NCBI GenBank assembly: GCA_035308365.1
Contig: DATGGU010000010.1
Span: 1-41,305, forward strand
Direction: 5' to 3'
DNA length: 41,305 bases
Origin: PALSA-505 sp035308365
Lineage (GTDB): Bacteria > Actinomycetota > Actinomycetes > Streptosporangiales > Streptosporangiaceae
Made by a program: the position numbers and the translations under genes. Positions 24,832-33,514 of this stretch are shown piece by piece. The notes beneath the pieces were generated by a model, which saw nothing but the letters and a program-made list of their open reading frames with translations, made no database searches and was not told the origin of the DNA. Every line of letters starts with the position of its first letter. The first letter of the stretch is position 1.

Positions 24832-24851
24832 AACGCGCACAACGGCGCGTT
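24832..24851. other. Short inverted repeat upstream of the pseudogene
   Basis: AACGCGC (24832-24838) and GCGCGTT (24845-24851) are perfect 7-bp arms around a 6-nt loop. It lies in the 230-bp gap between the pseudogene start and the stop of the CPBP gene, about 100 bp downstream of that stop. It may be a weak terminator or an operator left from the lost kinase gene. The rest of the gap shows nothing. Confidence 0.4.
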
Positions 24852-24948
24852 ACGCTTTCATCGCATAATTACGACGGCGTTCCCGTTCAGTTCGGCATTA
24901 CTGACTTCGTAAATTTTGACCAGGCCGGCTTCCTGACCCCGGCACCGG

Positions 24949-25854
24949 CTAGCCGCTGAGCGCGATGCCGAGCCCGAGTAGCACGCCGTCGTAGATGGCA
25001 TGCGCGACGACGAGCGGGACGAGCCGCTTGTACCGCTGCCACGTCCACCCGAACATCAGCCCAAGGGGGATGAACATGAGGGCGCCGAGGCCGTAATACA
25101 GGTGATAACTGGTCCGCACCGCCGTGGAGATCAGCAGTGCCCGGCTCCTGGGCACGCCGAGCTGGTCGAGCCGGTGCAGCAGGTAACCAGCGACGACGAT
25201 CTCCTCGATGGTGGCCGCCCACAATGCCATGGTCAGCCCGGGAAGCAGGTAGACCATGCCGAACCGGCCGCCCAGCGCCAAATGGTAACTGGCACCGGGG
25301 GCCGCATTCTTGATGATGTCGCCCACCACTGCGGCGACGACGAACGTGGCCACGGCGAGAGCGATGCCACTGAGCCCGTCCTGCCACGGCCGCCGGCGGT
25401 CAAGCCCGATGTCGCGCATGGTTTCGCCGCTGCGCCCGAGCAGATACCAGATCAGCGCGGCCGGGGCGAACTGCACCGCAATGGTGAGGGTGAGCAGCAC
25501 GGCGCTGCCGGCCGGATGCCCCGGCAGTAATACCTGCAGCCGGCCCCCGCCGAGCCCGGCGGCTGCCTGAACCAGCCCGATGATTCCGGAAACGACGAAC
25601 GGCAGCGGGAAGACCGCCGCGACCACCAGCAACTCGCGGACGATGGTACGGCGGCCCGGCCAGGACGGCGGTGATGTGACCTCCGCGGGTGACGCCACGG
25701 CCGGCTGGACCGGTACACCCTGCCAGTACTGCCAGCCCGCAGGGGCGGCAGGCCACAGTGGGTCAGGTTGCCACCCAGGCGGGGGCACCCAGCCAGGAGG
25801 GGGCGCGGGCCAGCCCGGCGGCGCCCGGAACTCCCATCTCGTTTCGTTGCTCAT
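24949..25854 (-). CDS. CPBP-family intramembrane metalloprotease-like protein
   Basis: Membrane protein of 301 residues; ATG 25854. The first ~65 residues are a cytoplasmic Pro/Trp/Gly-rich tail with repeated PPGW and PAGW motifs. About seven to eight membrane segments follow. CPBP (CAAX protease/bacteriocin-processing) motifs are present: Glu-Glu in TIEEIVVAGYLL, His in TSYHLYYG and a final His in VAHAIYDG. The family's usual EExxxR has Ala in place of Arg here, so activity is uncertain. The role may be processing of a membrane protein or peptide. It stands alone, 308 bp from the peptidase gene upstream. Confidence 0.8.
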   Translation of the reverse strand: MSNETRWEFRAPPGWPAPPPGWVPPPGWQPDPLWPAAPAGWQYWQGVPVQPAVASPAEVTSPPSWPGRRTIVRELLVVAAVFPLPFVVSGIIGLVQAAAGLGGGRLQVLLPGHPAGSAVLLTLTIAVQFAPAALIWYLLGRSGETMRDIGLDRRRPWQDGLSGIALAVATFVVAAVVGDIIKNAAPGASYHLALGGRFGMVYLLPGLTMALWAATIEEIVVAGYLLHRLDQLGVPRSRALLISTAVRTSYHLYYGLGALMFIPLGLMFGWTWQRYKRLVPLVVAHAIYDGVLLGLGIALSG

Positions 25855-26162
25855 TTCCGTCCCCGCTCGTCCTGCTCCGTAGTAGACGCGCGACGGCCGG
25901 CGCCGGTGCACAGCCCGGCCACAACCGGCCCCATCCAGCTTCAGCGGTGGCCGTGGCGACTCGCTTGGCGTTGGCGGCATCATCACCGGGCGGGTGCCCC
26001 ACTGTGTGAGCCTCCCGTCCGCGGCGCACGACGGTGGCGGTTCCGGCGGGCAGTAGCACAGGCGGGGTGGTTGCCCGGTGAGAGGCGGCAGCCACGCCGC
26101 GGCGCTCGTGCGCAGCGGCCACGCCGCATCCTCCAGCGGGCAGCCGTTGCTTGATACGGGTG
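25855..26162. other. 308-bp intergenic stretch without a recognisable gene
   Basis: It lies between the CPBP start and the M28 peptidase stop, both leftward. It is GC-rich and contains two copies of CCACGCCGC near 26093 and 26119, which may form local hairpins. I see no convincing promoter, ORF or terminator, although the promoter of the CPBP gene must be in it. Confidence 0.4.
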
Positions 26163-27614
26163 CTAGGAGAACGTCACCTGGGGGAAGGCGACCGGGCTGC
26201 GGTTGCCGTTCTGGTCGACGGCGCGCACACCGACTTGCACGTTGTCCTTGGAAAAGTTGAGCGTGACCGAGGTGACGTTGCCGACGTTGGTCGCGTTGGT
26301 CCAGACCGGGAGTGTGGTGTCCCGGGTGACCACTTCATACCCGGCCAGGTTGGGCTCCGGGTTGGCGTTCCAGGTGAGCGTCGTGGTGTTGATGCCGGCG
26401 AAGCCGGGGGGCGGGCTCACGTGGATCAGCACGTTCTTGGGCGTGCTGGGCGAGGTGGCCAGGGCCCACAGCGCGGCCGCGTTCACCTTGGCTACCCGGG
26501 CGCAGTAGCCGAAGTCCACGAACTCGATCAGGTCGCCGAACTGCACGCCGTTGACCACCTGGACGTTCTGGTGCTCGTGATTGAAGTTCTCCCGCGGCTC
26601 GGTGAACCTGGCCGCCGGGTAGCCCTGGCCCTGGAAGGAGACGTGGTCGCTGCCCCGCAGGTACCGGTCACGGCGCCAGATCGTCTGGATGAACATGTCC
26701 GTCAGCCAGGGCGGCGCCACCTCTTCGACGTACCGGCCAAGCTGACGCGACAAACTGTCGTTCTCACCGCCGGTCGCCTGCAGCAGCGAGATCTCGCTGG
26801 ACGTCACGTCGGTCGGGACGCCCTCGAGGAACAGCCGCACGGTGTACGGGTTGGGCGGGGTGCCGTCGAAGGCCTGGCTGGCCCCGACGATGTCGTTGCT
26901 GAACATGCCCTGCACGTCTGCCCCGGCCTGGGCCATCTGCTGCGCCATGAAGGTGGAGCCGTACAGCCCTTCCTCTTCGCCGGACACGGCGGCGAACACC
27001 AGGGTGCCGGGGAACTGCCGGGTGGCGAACAGCCGGGCGAGTTCCATCATGACCGCGACGCCGGAGCCGTCGTCGTCGGCGCCGGGCGCGTCGCTGGTGT
27101 TGTCCAGAATGCTCGTGCACCGGGAGTCCAGGTGCCCGGTGATCACGTAGTACCGCTGCGGCGACGCGGTGCCCTTCAGGGTGGCGATGATGTTGGTGAT
27201 GGTGACCGGCGTGGGGATCGTCGACGTGACCGGCTGCACGAACGACTGCTGCTGCACGGTCATGTTGCCGGACGAGGTGGCGGCGATGGCCTGCATCTGC
27301 TGGGCCACCCAGGCGGTGGCCGCGCCGATGCCGCGGTTCGGGTCGGTCTGGCTGGACAGCGTGTGCCTGGTACCGAAGCTGACAAGCTGCTCGATCGTGG
27401 CCTGGATGCGGTTGGGATCAATCTCGCTCAGCAGCGTCTGGAGGCTATCGGAGGGTTTCAGCCAGGAATTGGCCGCCTTGTGCTGGCCGGCCGTCGCGGC
27501 GGAAGCCGGCCCGGCCTGGGCGATGATGGGGGCAGCAACCGCGGTGACGGCCGAAGCTGACAGGAACGCGCGGCGGCTCGGGCCTTTTGAGCCCGGAATG
27601 TTTTTTCCATCCAT
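26163..27614 (-). CDS. Tat-exported M28-family zinc peptidase with C-terminal fibronectin-like domain
   Basis: Extracellular metallopeptidase of 483 residues. A twin-arginine signal (SRRAFLSASAV) is followed by a cut near GPASA. Zinc-site residues of M28 are visible: His161 in ITGHLDS, the Asp group at 180-182 in PGADDDGSG, Glu213-215 in SGEEEG, Asp241 in SNDIVG, and a late His in GSDHVSF. Residues ~390-483 form a fibronectin-III-like module (TTTLTWNANPEPNLAGYEV). The family removes N-terminal amino acids from peptides. The gene stands alone, 92 bp from the LysR gene. Confidence 0.88.
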   Translation of the reverse strand: MDGKNIPGSKGPSRRAFLSASAVTAVAAPIIAQAGPASAATAGQHKAANSWLKPSDSLQTLLSEIDPNRIQATIEQLVSFGTRHTLSSQTDPNRGIGAATAWVAQQMQAIAATSSGNMTVQQQSFVQPVTSTIPTPVTITNIIATLKGTASPQRYYVITGHLDSRCTSILDNTSDAPGADDDGSGVAVMMELARLFATRQFPGTLVFAAVSGEEEGLYGSTFMAQQMAQAGADVQGMFSNDIVGASQAFDGTPPNPYTVRLFLEGVPTDVTSSEISLLQATGGENDSLSRQLGRYVEEVAPPWLTDMFIQTIWRRDRYLRGSDHVSFQGQGYPAARFTEPRENFNHEHQNVQVVNGVQFGDLIEFVDFGYCARVAKVNAAALWALATSPSTPKNVLIHVSPPPGFAGINTTTLTWNANPEPNLAGYEVVTRDTTLPVWTNATNVGNVTSVTLNFSKDNVQVGVRAVDQNGNRSPVAFPQVTFS

Positions 27615-27706
27615 GCCCAGAATCGTGGACCGATCCGGGCAAATGTCAACCCTCCGTCATTCGCAGGTTGATCGTCAATACGCTTGATCATTAACGTGCT
27701 TGATTA

Positions 27707-28663
27707 TCAATCCGGAATGGCCGGACCGGGCTGGCCGCCGGGCCGCGGCGCCCAGGCGGGCGTCCAGGTCCCGGCGGAGTTCTGGACGGTACCAAGGTAG
27801 CCGCGCAGCGTGCCGAGCGCGGGGTGCGGATTGCCGGTGCGCCAGATCATCGAGTGCGGGTAGACCGGGACCGGGTCGCGCACGGGAATACGGCGCAGGC
27901 CGTACTCGGCCGGCCAGATCAGCCGGGTCTGCTCACCGACGAACGTGGCCAGGGCCGGGCCGGCGGCGATCGCGTCCAGCAGCGGCTCGACGCCGAAGTT
28001 GGGGCCGGCCGAGTCGATGCTGAGACCGAAGGCGGCGGCCAGTTCGCCATAGTAGGCGGCCCACTCGGTGCCGGGGACGATGCCGGGCATCCAGATCCTG
28101 TGCCCGGCCAGCTCGGCGGGTGTGACCGACGGGACGGCGGCCAGCGGGTGCGCCGGGCCGGTGAGAAGCTGCACGGGCTCGTCGAGGACCCTGGCCGCCT
28201 CGACGCCGTCGGGAAGCCGTGACGTGGGCGTGGTGAGCGCGCGGAACGACGCGTCGATCGCGCCGGAACGCAGCGCCGCGATGGCAGCGCCGGCGTCGAA
28301 CAGGGTGACCACGTCGAGTTCGGCCTTGGGATGCGCGCGGTGGAAGCCGTGCAGCAGGCCTGCGGGGGCGAGGTGGCGGCCGACCACGTCGACGCGCAGG
28401 GCACGGCGGCCCGGGCGCACGGAGGCGGCGGCCCGCTGTTCGGCCTGCAGAAGCTCGCGGGCGTGCGGGAGAAAGGCCTGACCGTCGGCGGTCAGCCGGG
28501 CTCCGCGCGCGGTGCGGGCGAACAGGCGCACGCCGAGGTCTTTTTCCAGGGCGGCGACACGCTTGGAGACCGCCTGCTGGGTTATCGACAGATCGATGGC
28601 GGCCTCTTGGAACTGGCCCGCGTCAGCGACGGCGACGAACGTGCGCACGGCATCAAGGTCCAC
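27707..28663 (-). CDS. LysR-family transcriptional regulator
   Basis: Regulator of 318 residues from GTG 28663. The N-terminal winged helix is clear (DLDAVRTFVAVADAGQFQEA, then LSITQQAVSKRVAALEKDLG). The effector domain spans ~90-300. The open divergent partner is the MFS exporter at 28828, a common LysR arrangement in which the regulator senses a compound that the pump expels. The 164 bp between the starts holds a palindrome. Confidence 0.9.
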   Translation of the reverse strand: MDLDAVRTFVAVADAGQFQEAAIDLSITQQAVSKRVAALEKDLGVRLFARTARGARLTADGQAFLPHARELLQAEQRAAASVRPGRRALRVDVVGRHLAPAGLLHGFHRAHPKAELDVVTLFDAGAAIAALRSGAIDASFRALTTPTSRLPDGVEAARVLDEPVQLLTGPAHPLAAVPSVTPAELAGHRIWMPGIVPGTEWAAYYGELAAAFGLSIDSAGPNFGVEPLLDAIAAGPALATFVGEQTRLIWPAEYGLRRIPVRDPVPVYPHSMIWRTGNPHPALGTLRGYLGTVQNSAGTWTPAWAPRPGGQPGPAIPD

Positions 28664-28753
28664 GCCGACCGACTCTAGAGCTTGCCTGAACCGTTGCGTC
28701 CCACGAGATGGAAGACGCGGCTTCGCCGCCTGCGGTGACTGCGGGCTGGCTCA

Positions 28754-28770
28754 CACAACGCGCCGTTGTG
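28754..28770. promoter_or_regulatory. Palindrome CACAACG-CGC-CGTTGTG in the LysR/MFS divergent region
   Basis: Perfect 7-bp inverted repeat with a 3-bp centre, located 58 bp before the MFS start and 91 bp from the regulator start. The position suits an operator for the divergent LysR protein or another repressor. Nothing else in the gap stands out. Confidence 0.5.
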
Positions 28771-28827
28771 GCTCGCCGGCGGGCCGGTTGTTGGACCCGC
28801 TCCCCCGTAGCCCGCTTTGATCCGTAG

Positions 28828-30060
28828 ATGGCACGCAGGCGGTCGCTGGGGCGGCAGTTCGGGTGGCTGTGGGCGGCGTTCGCGGTCAGCACGGCCGGCA
28901 GCACGCTCGCGCTCAACGCGTTTGCGCTGATCGCGATCCTCGTCTTGCACAGCGGGCCGGCCGGAGTGTCGGCGCTGGCCTCGGCCGGGCTGGCCGTGGG
29001 GGCGGTGGTCGCGGTGCCGCTCGGGCCGTGGGTGGAGTTCCGCCGCAAACGGCCGGTGATGATCGCCATGGACCTGATCCGGTTCGCCGCACTGGCCAGC
29101 GTCCCCGTCACCTTCGCCCTCGGGTACCTGAGCTATCCGCAGCTCCTGGTCGTGTCCGTCATCGTCGCCGCGGCCACCATCGCCTTCAGGTCGGCCAGCG
29201 GTGCCTGCCTGAAGTCGCTGGTGCGGCCCGCTGACCTGCTCCTGGCGAACGGCCGGTTCGAGGCTACGGCCTGGACCGCCACCGCGCTGGGGCCGCCGCT
29301 CGGCGGGGCCGCGCTCGGCCTGTTCGGCCCGCTGACGACCGTCGTGGCCGACGCGGTCAGCTACCTGCTCTCGGCCCTGGGGATCGGCGCGATCGGCGGT
29401 GCGGAACCGCGCCCCGTGCGCACCGAGACCACGCGGGCCGCCGGCCTGCCCGGCGGATGGCGCTACATCCTGGCCCACCCGGCGCTGCGCCTGTTGCTGG
29501 TCAACACGAGCCTGGTCAACGCGCTGATCATGGTGGGCTCGCCGCTGCTGTCGGTGCTCATGCTCGGCCGTCTCGGGTTCGCCCCCTGGCAGTTCGGCCT
29601 GGCCTTCGGCGTCCCCTGCACCGGCGGCCTGATCGGCTCCCGGCTGGCCGGCCGGCTGGTCGAGCGGTTCGGCCAGCACAGGGTCATGCTCACCAGCGGG
29701 GCGCTGCGCGCCTGCTGGCCGGTCGGGCTGGCCTTCACCGGCCCCGGCGCCGCCGGGCTCGTGCTCGTCATCCTGGTCGAATTCGGCCTTGTCACCTGCT
29801 GCAGCGTGTTCAACCCGGTGCTCGCCACCTACCGGCTCGAACAGATCGCGACCGACCGGGTGGCCCGCACGCTGTCCGCCTGGTCGGTCACCACCAACCT
29901 CAGCACGGCCGCACTGACCGGCCTGTGGGGCCTGCTGGCAAGCTTGACCGGCCCGCGCACGGCGATCGCCATTGCCGGTCTCCTGCTGCTGGTCACGCCG
30001 GTCCTGCTCCCGCGCCGCGCGCACACGCCGCAGCGCGGGCCGGAGCTGGCCCGGACCTGA
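28828..30060 (+). CDS. MFS transporter (drug/siderophore-exporter-like)
   Basis: Membrane protein of 410 residues from ATG 28828 with about twelve hydrophobic segments. The loop after helix 2 carries PWVEFRRKRPVMIAMDLIRF, the MFS motif-A position in this subgroup. The second half has GSRLAGRLVERFGQHRVML. The overall pattern matches EntS/MFS_3-type exporters that expel siderophores or antibiotics. It is divergent from the LysR gene and ends 2 bp from the convergent secreted-protein gene. The substrate is unknown. Confidence 0.85.
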   Translation: MARRRSLGRQFGWLWAAFAVSTAGSTLALNAFALIAILVLHSGPAGVSALASAGLAVGAVVAVPLGPWVEFRRKRPVMIAMDLIRFAALASVPVTFALGYLSYPQLLVVSVIVAAATIAFRSASGACLKSLVRPADLLLANGRFEATAWTATALGPPLGGAALGLFGPLTTVVADAVSYLLSALGIGAIGGAEPRPVRTETTRAAGLPGGWRYILAHPALRLLLVNTSLVNALIMVGSPLLSVLMLGRLGFAPWQFGLAFGVPCTGGLIGSRLAGRLVERFGQHRVMLTSGALRACWPVGLAFTGPGAAGLVLVILVEFGLVTCCSVFNPVLATYRLEQIATDRVARTLSAWSVTTNLSTAALTGLWGLLASLTGPRTAIAIAGLLLLVTPVLLPRRAHTPQRGPELART

Positions 30061-30062
30061 CG

Positions 30063-31139
30063 CTAGCCGATGGGGCAGCCCGGTTTGGCCTGGGCCTGGC
30101 CGGAGCCGGGGCTGACCATCAGGCAGGACTCGTCCACCGCCTGGAAGGCGCTGGCCGGGATCTGCTTGAGCAGGGAGACCAGGGCATCCGGCCACTGCGG
30201 GTAGACACTGCCCTGGAAGAACCAGTTGCTGCCGTTGTCGGCCAGAATCAGCCCGTAGTGCTGCATCTCGGTCAGCACCACCTTGGCATCGGCGCAGTAG
30301 GGCATGCCGCTGCCGCAGAATCCGGCCACGTTGAAGCTGGCCTTGAGCCGGAACCTGGCGCCCATGGGCGGCAACGACGGGCTGGTGCCCGACCCGGCGG
30401 AGTGCCGGGCCGGCCACAGGTAGGCGGACTGGGTCCGCTGCGCGGTGAACCTGATCGCGTGGGTGACCGGCTGGCCGGACTTGACCGCTGCCTGGATCTC
30501 GCTGAAGTCCAGCAGCCCCGGCAGAATCGGCAGCCCGGCCGCGTCAGCGGAGGTCCATCCGGCCGGCCGGAGCTGGTTGGACGTCAGGCTCCAGATCGCC
30601 CCGGAACCGGCCGTCGAGCCCGAGGCGGAGTAGCGGGCGTGCCAGAGCTCGTACAGGGTGCAGGTGTCAGAGTTGACCATGATCGCGTGACGGTCACCAC
30701 CGGCGTTCTTGCCGCCCTCGATGAAGGTGGTCGCCCCGAATGGGTAGGGCCCCTTGTCGCTCTGGCTGGCGTACTGAAACTTGATGGACACCAGCGGATG
30801 GGCATTGGTCACGATGTTGTGCGGGATGCCGTAGGGGAACCCGCCCGGGTTCGGCCCGAAGTCGGGGTGCAGGAACGTGGTGGCCGAGTCCATGCTCTTC
30901 AGCCAGGCGGCGCTGTGAGAGTTCACCGGCAGCTTGGAGATGTCGGTGTTCCATATGTTGTCCGCCGGGAACAGCGGGCAGTTCGGCGCGCCCGGAACCC
31001 TGGTCCCCGCCGGAGCGGCGCCGGGAATGGGCGAGGCGGCCCCGCAGGTGGCCAGAACCGCCAGTGGCGCGGCGGCCATCAGCGGCGAAAGGACAACCCG
31101 GGACAGGGCGAACCGGCGCAAGTTTTTCACCTTCGCCAT
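30063..31139 (-). CDS. Secreted protein of unknown function (CPLFPADNIWNTDIS family)
   Basis: Protein of 358 residues with an export signal ending near VLATCGAAS; the Cys32 context only partly fits a lipobox. After a Pro/Ala linker comes a well-conserved-looking domain with NCPLFPADNIWNTDIS, LHPDFGPNPGGFPYGIPHN, a DKGPYPFGATTFIEGG segment and GGDRHAIMVNSDTCTLYELW. Four to six cysteines may pair outside the cell. I have seen this type of secreted protein in soil bacteria but know no established function. It stands alone, convergent with the MFS gene. Confidence 0.7.
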   Translation of the reverse strand: MAKVKNLRRFALSRVVLSPLMAAAPLAVLATCGAASPIPGAAPAGTRVPGAPNCPLFPADNIWNTDISKLPVNSHSAAWLKSMDSATTFLHPDFGPNPGGFPYGIPHNIVTNAHPLVSIKFQYASQSDKGPYPFGATTFIEGGKNAGGDRHAIMVNSDTCTLYELWHARYSASGSTAGSGAIWSLTSNQLRPAGWTSADAAGLPILPGLLDFSEIQAAVKSGQPVTHAIRFTAQRTQSAYLWPARHSAGSGTSPSLPPMGARFRLKASFNVAGFCGSGMPYCADAKVVLTEMQHYGLILADNGSNWFFQGSVYPQWPDALVSLLKQIPASAFQAVDESCLMVSPGSGQAQAKPGCPIG

Positions 31140-31186
31140 CTTGCCACGGTTAACGGTGCAGCCGTTACGGAACCGTTACTGAAAGG

Positions 31187-31612
31187 GTGCGCCGGGTGGC
31201 GCTGCGGCTGGCGGTGGACTCGGGCCGCCGGCTGCGCCGTGGCATCCGGCTGTCGGCCCGGCGCAGAAGCACCCGCCAGACGCCAGCTCCCGAGCCGCGG
31301 ATCGCGACCCGAAGGGCGTCTTCGAGCCTGCTGCTGGCCGTTGTGCTGATCGTCGCGGCGCAACAGCCGGTGGCCGGGGTGGTCTTCGTGCTCGACGGCG
31401 TCCTGATCGGGGCCGGCGACCAGAACTACCTCGCGCTGGCCGGCCTGATCACCACGGCGGTGTTCGGCGCGGCGGCCGCGGTGATGCTGGCCTCCCACAC
31501 CGGGCTGCCCGGCGTGTGGGCCGCGTACTCGCTGTGGCTGCTGGCCAGGTTCGCCACCCTGACCCTGCGCAGCCGCGGATCGCGCTGGCTGGTCACCGGC
31601 GCCACCCGGTGA
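31187..31612 (+). pseudogene. Remnant of a MATE-family (DinF-like) efflux transporter, C-terminal end only
   Basis: Residues ~50-141 of this frame (AAQQPVAGVVFVLDGVLIGA, then GDQNYLALAGLITTAVFGAA, ending in SRWLVTGATR) match the last three membrane helices of DinF-like MATE transporters, which are normally about 440 residues. The first ~45 residues (Arg-rich) do not belong to that family. No upstream part of the transporter is present. It is therefore a truncated relic. Whether a short product is still made is unknown. Confidence 0.7.
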
Positions 31613-31657
31613 TAATCGGCGATTCCCGGCCGGGATTTGCACTGCTATGGTGGGCTC

Positions 31658-31990
31658 ATGACGAAAAGCCATTCATTAGATTCACTGACGGCTGCGCACT
31701 TTCGCGAAATCCAGGGAACCAGGTTCCAGGTGACCCATGGGCCGGCTTCTCACGAGTTCGAGCTGGTCAATGTCACCGAGTTTCCCGGCGCTGCACAGGG
31801 AACGTTCCGCAAGCCATTTTCAATAGTGTTCCATGGGCCGCTGGACCCGGTTTTGCCGCAAGGTACTCACCGGCTGGAACATGCGAAGCTTGGGGAGCTG
31901 GATCTGTTCCTGGTCCCGGTTGGGCCGAATGAGCCGTCCGCCCCCGCAGAGGCGCCGGCGGCTATGCGTTATGAAGCGGTGTTCGGGTAG
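31658..31990 (+). CDS. DUF6916-like small protein associated with tail-collar genes
   Basis: Protein of 110 residues from ATG 31658 (GGTGGG just upstream); an in-frame TTG at 31637 is less likely. The sequence has LTAAHFREIQGTRFQVTHG, FELVNVTEF, FSIVFHGPLDPVLPQGTHRL and a final LVPVG...MRYEAVFG, which fits the DUF6916 pattern. Proteins of this kind recur beside microcystin-dependent/tail-collar proteins, as here. Its last 29 bp overlap the convergent GNAT gene. The function is unknown. Confidence 0.65.
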   Translation: MTKSHSLDSLTAAHFREIQGTRFQVTHGPASHEFELVNVTEFPGAAQGTFRKPFSIVFHGPLDPVLPQGTHRLEHAKLGELDLFLVPVGPNEPSAPAEAPAAMRYEAVFG

Positions 31991-32462
31991 CCTCCCACTC
32001 CATCAGCAGATAGACGCCGTGATCGGCGATTTCGTGGAAACCCAGCCGGTCGTACAGGTGCCGGGCCGGGTTGAACCGCTCAACGTAGATCTGGACCTTT
32101 CCGGCGGCCGGCCCGGCCTCGGCCAGCACCTCGGTGAGCAACTGGGTCCCGATGCCCTGGCTGCGGTACTCGGGCAGCAGGGCGATGTCCAGCACCTGCC
32201 ATACCGTCGTGCCCCGGTGCACGTACAGGCGCCCGAGCACCTTCTCGCCCGCCACGATCAGGTCGTAGGAAGCGCTCGGGAACTTCGCGTGGTAGTCCGT
32301 GTCCTGGGCGGTGAACTGCATGCGCAGGAACGCTTCCTTGGTGGGCGTGTCCCAGGGTACGGCGGCGAGTTCCGCCTCGCGCGTACTGGCATAGATCCGG
32401 TACAGCACCCCGGCGTCACCGGGCCCGGCGGGGCGCAGGCCCGGTGTGAGAGCCGTCGTCAT
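31962..32462 (-). CDS. GNAT-family N-acetyltransferase
   Basis: Acetyl-CoA-dependent acetyltransferase of 166 residues. The acetyl-CoA loop is in LLPEYRSQGIGTQLLTEVL (R-x2-G-I-G), followed by ARHLYDRLGFHEIADHGVYL, the typical C-terminal end. ATG 32462 overlaps the stop of the upstream tail-collar gene (ATGA), so it belongs to that four-gene operon. The acceptor is unknown; the linkage suggests modification of one of the collar proteins or their ligand. Confidence 0.85.
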   Translation of the reverse strand: MTTALTPGLRPAGPGDAGVLYRIYASTREAELAAVPWDTPTKEAFLRMQFTAQDTDYHAKFPSASYDLIVAGEKVLGRLYVHRGTTVWQVLDIALLPEYRSQGIGTQLLTEVLAEAGPAAGKVQIYVERFNPARHLYDRLGFHEIADHGVYLLMEWEATRTPLHNA

Positions 32463-32989
32463 GAACGGGGCGGGTAGACGCCCTGCAGGGCGATGCAGAA
32501 GTTGAGCGTCAGGAACGGCATCATGTTGTTGTGCGGCTGGCTCCCGCCCGAGGGAGTCAGGATGCCGTTGGCCAGCGGTTGCGGTGAGTTCGCCCCGGCC
32601 GGCTGCTTGTAGATCAGGCCGGGTACCGACCGCGCCAGGGCGTTCTGCGGGCTGGGGTTATCGAGGTCCGCGGTATGCGTGCTGGCCTGGAGGCTGTGCG
32701 TGTGCTGGGGAGCTTCCGACATCAGCAGCGACACGGTTGTCTCACCGCCCGTCTGACCCAGGTCATAGATGCTGCCCGTGGACGATTGGCCCTGGTGCAT
32801 CGCGGCGCAGCCCTGGAGATTCGGCAACGCGAAGTTCGACTTGCCGTCGCCGCCGTAGAAGGTGCCCAGCAGCGAGAACAGCGCCGTGTTCTGGGAGATC
32901 GACATGATCTGACCGTTGCAGAAAGCCCAGCCTTGGGGGGCGAAGTTGCACGCGAAGATTCTGATCTCGGCGACAAACGGATTGGACAC
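32459..32989 (-). CDS. Tail-collar domain protein (microcystin-dependent-protein type), copy 3
   Basis: Protein of 176 residues from GTG 32989. It begins with the family pattern VAEIRIFACNFAPQGWAFCN, then SISQNTALFSLLGTFYGGDG and FALPNLQGCAAMHQG, which form the phage tail collar fold. It ends PHNNMMPFLTLNFCIALQG. No signal peptide is present, as usual for this family. It is third in a tandem array of three paralogues, followed by the coupled GNAT gene. Such proteins in bacterial chromosomes have unclear roles; carbohydrate binding or use in a contractile particle are possible. Confidence 0.85.
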   Translation of the reverse strand: MSNPFVAEIRIFACNFAPQGWAFCNGQIMSISQNTALFSLLGTFYGGDGKSNFALPNLQGCAAMHQGQSSTGSIYDLGQTGGETTVSLLMSEAPQHTHSLQASTHTADLDNPSPQNALARSVPGLIYKQPAGANSPQPLANGILTPSGGSQPHNNMMPFLTLNFCIALQGVYPPRS

Positions 32990-32998
32990 GTGCCCCCC

Positions 32999-33505
32999 TT
33001 AACTCTGGCTCGGATAGATGCCGAACATCGAGATGATGAACGAGACGCACTGATACGGCTGCATGTTGTCGTGCGGCTGGTTGCCGCCTGATGATGCCTG
33101 AATGCTCTGCGGTGCCAGGGCCGCGCTGGGCGGGTCCTGGTTGTAGGCGCTGCCGGCGACGATGGTCGCCGGTGTGTTCCCTACAGGATTTCTCTGTGCA
33201 CCCGGGTCACTCGTGCACAGAAACGAGTGCGAGTGCATCGGGGTCTGTGCACTGGTCAGCGTCACCGATTCCGCTCCGCCGGACTGTCCCAGTGTGAACC
33301 CGCTGGTTTGGTGAACGGGCAGGCGCCCTTGCAGGTCCGGCAAGGCGAACGTACTCATCCCGTCGCCGCCGTAGGTCGTGCCGATCAGGTTGAACAGTAC
33401 CTCGTAGTCGCTGATCGGCAGTAATTGGCCATTGCAGAACATCCAGCCGGCGGGTGCGAAGTTCCCGGCGAACATCCTGATCTCTCCGACGTAAGGATTG
33501 CTCAC
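32999..33505 (-). CDS. Tail-collar domain protein (microcystin-dependent-protein type), copy 2
   Basis: Protein of 168 residues from GTG 33505, with AGGAG a few bases upstream. It has the same layout as its neighbours: VGEIRMFAGNFAPAGWMFCN, LIGTTYGGDGMSTFALPDLQ, GRLPVHQ, and the end PHDNMQPYQCVSFIISMFGI. The central variable part (CTSDPGAQRNPVGNTPATIV) differs from both paralogues, suggesting different ligands. The gaps to its neighbours are 9 bp on each side, so one transcript is likely. Confidence 0.85.
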   Translation of the reverse strand: MSNPYVGEIRMFAGNFAPAGWMFCNGQLLPISDYEVLFNLIGTTYGGDGMSTFALPDLQGRLPVHQTSGFTLGQSGGAESVTLTSAQTPMHSHSFLCTSDPGAQRNPVGNTPATIVAGSAYNQDPPSAALAPQSIQASSGGNQPHDNMQPYQCVSFIISMFGIYPSQS

Positions 33506-33514
33506 TGGGAACTC

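Noticed and set aside
25768..26154. A 128-codon Arg-rich plus-strand frame upstream of the CPBP gene.
   Set aside because: Its composition is typical of GC-rich non-coding frames and it has no ribosome binding site.
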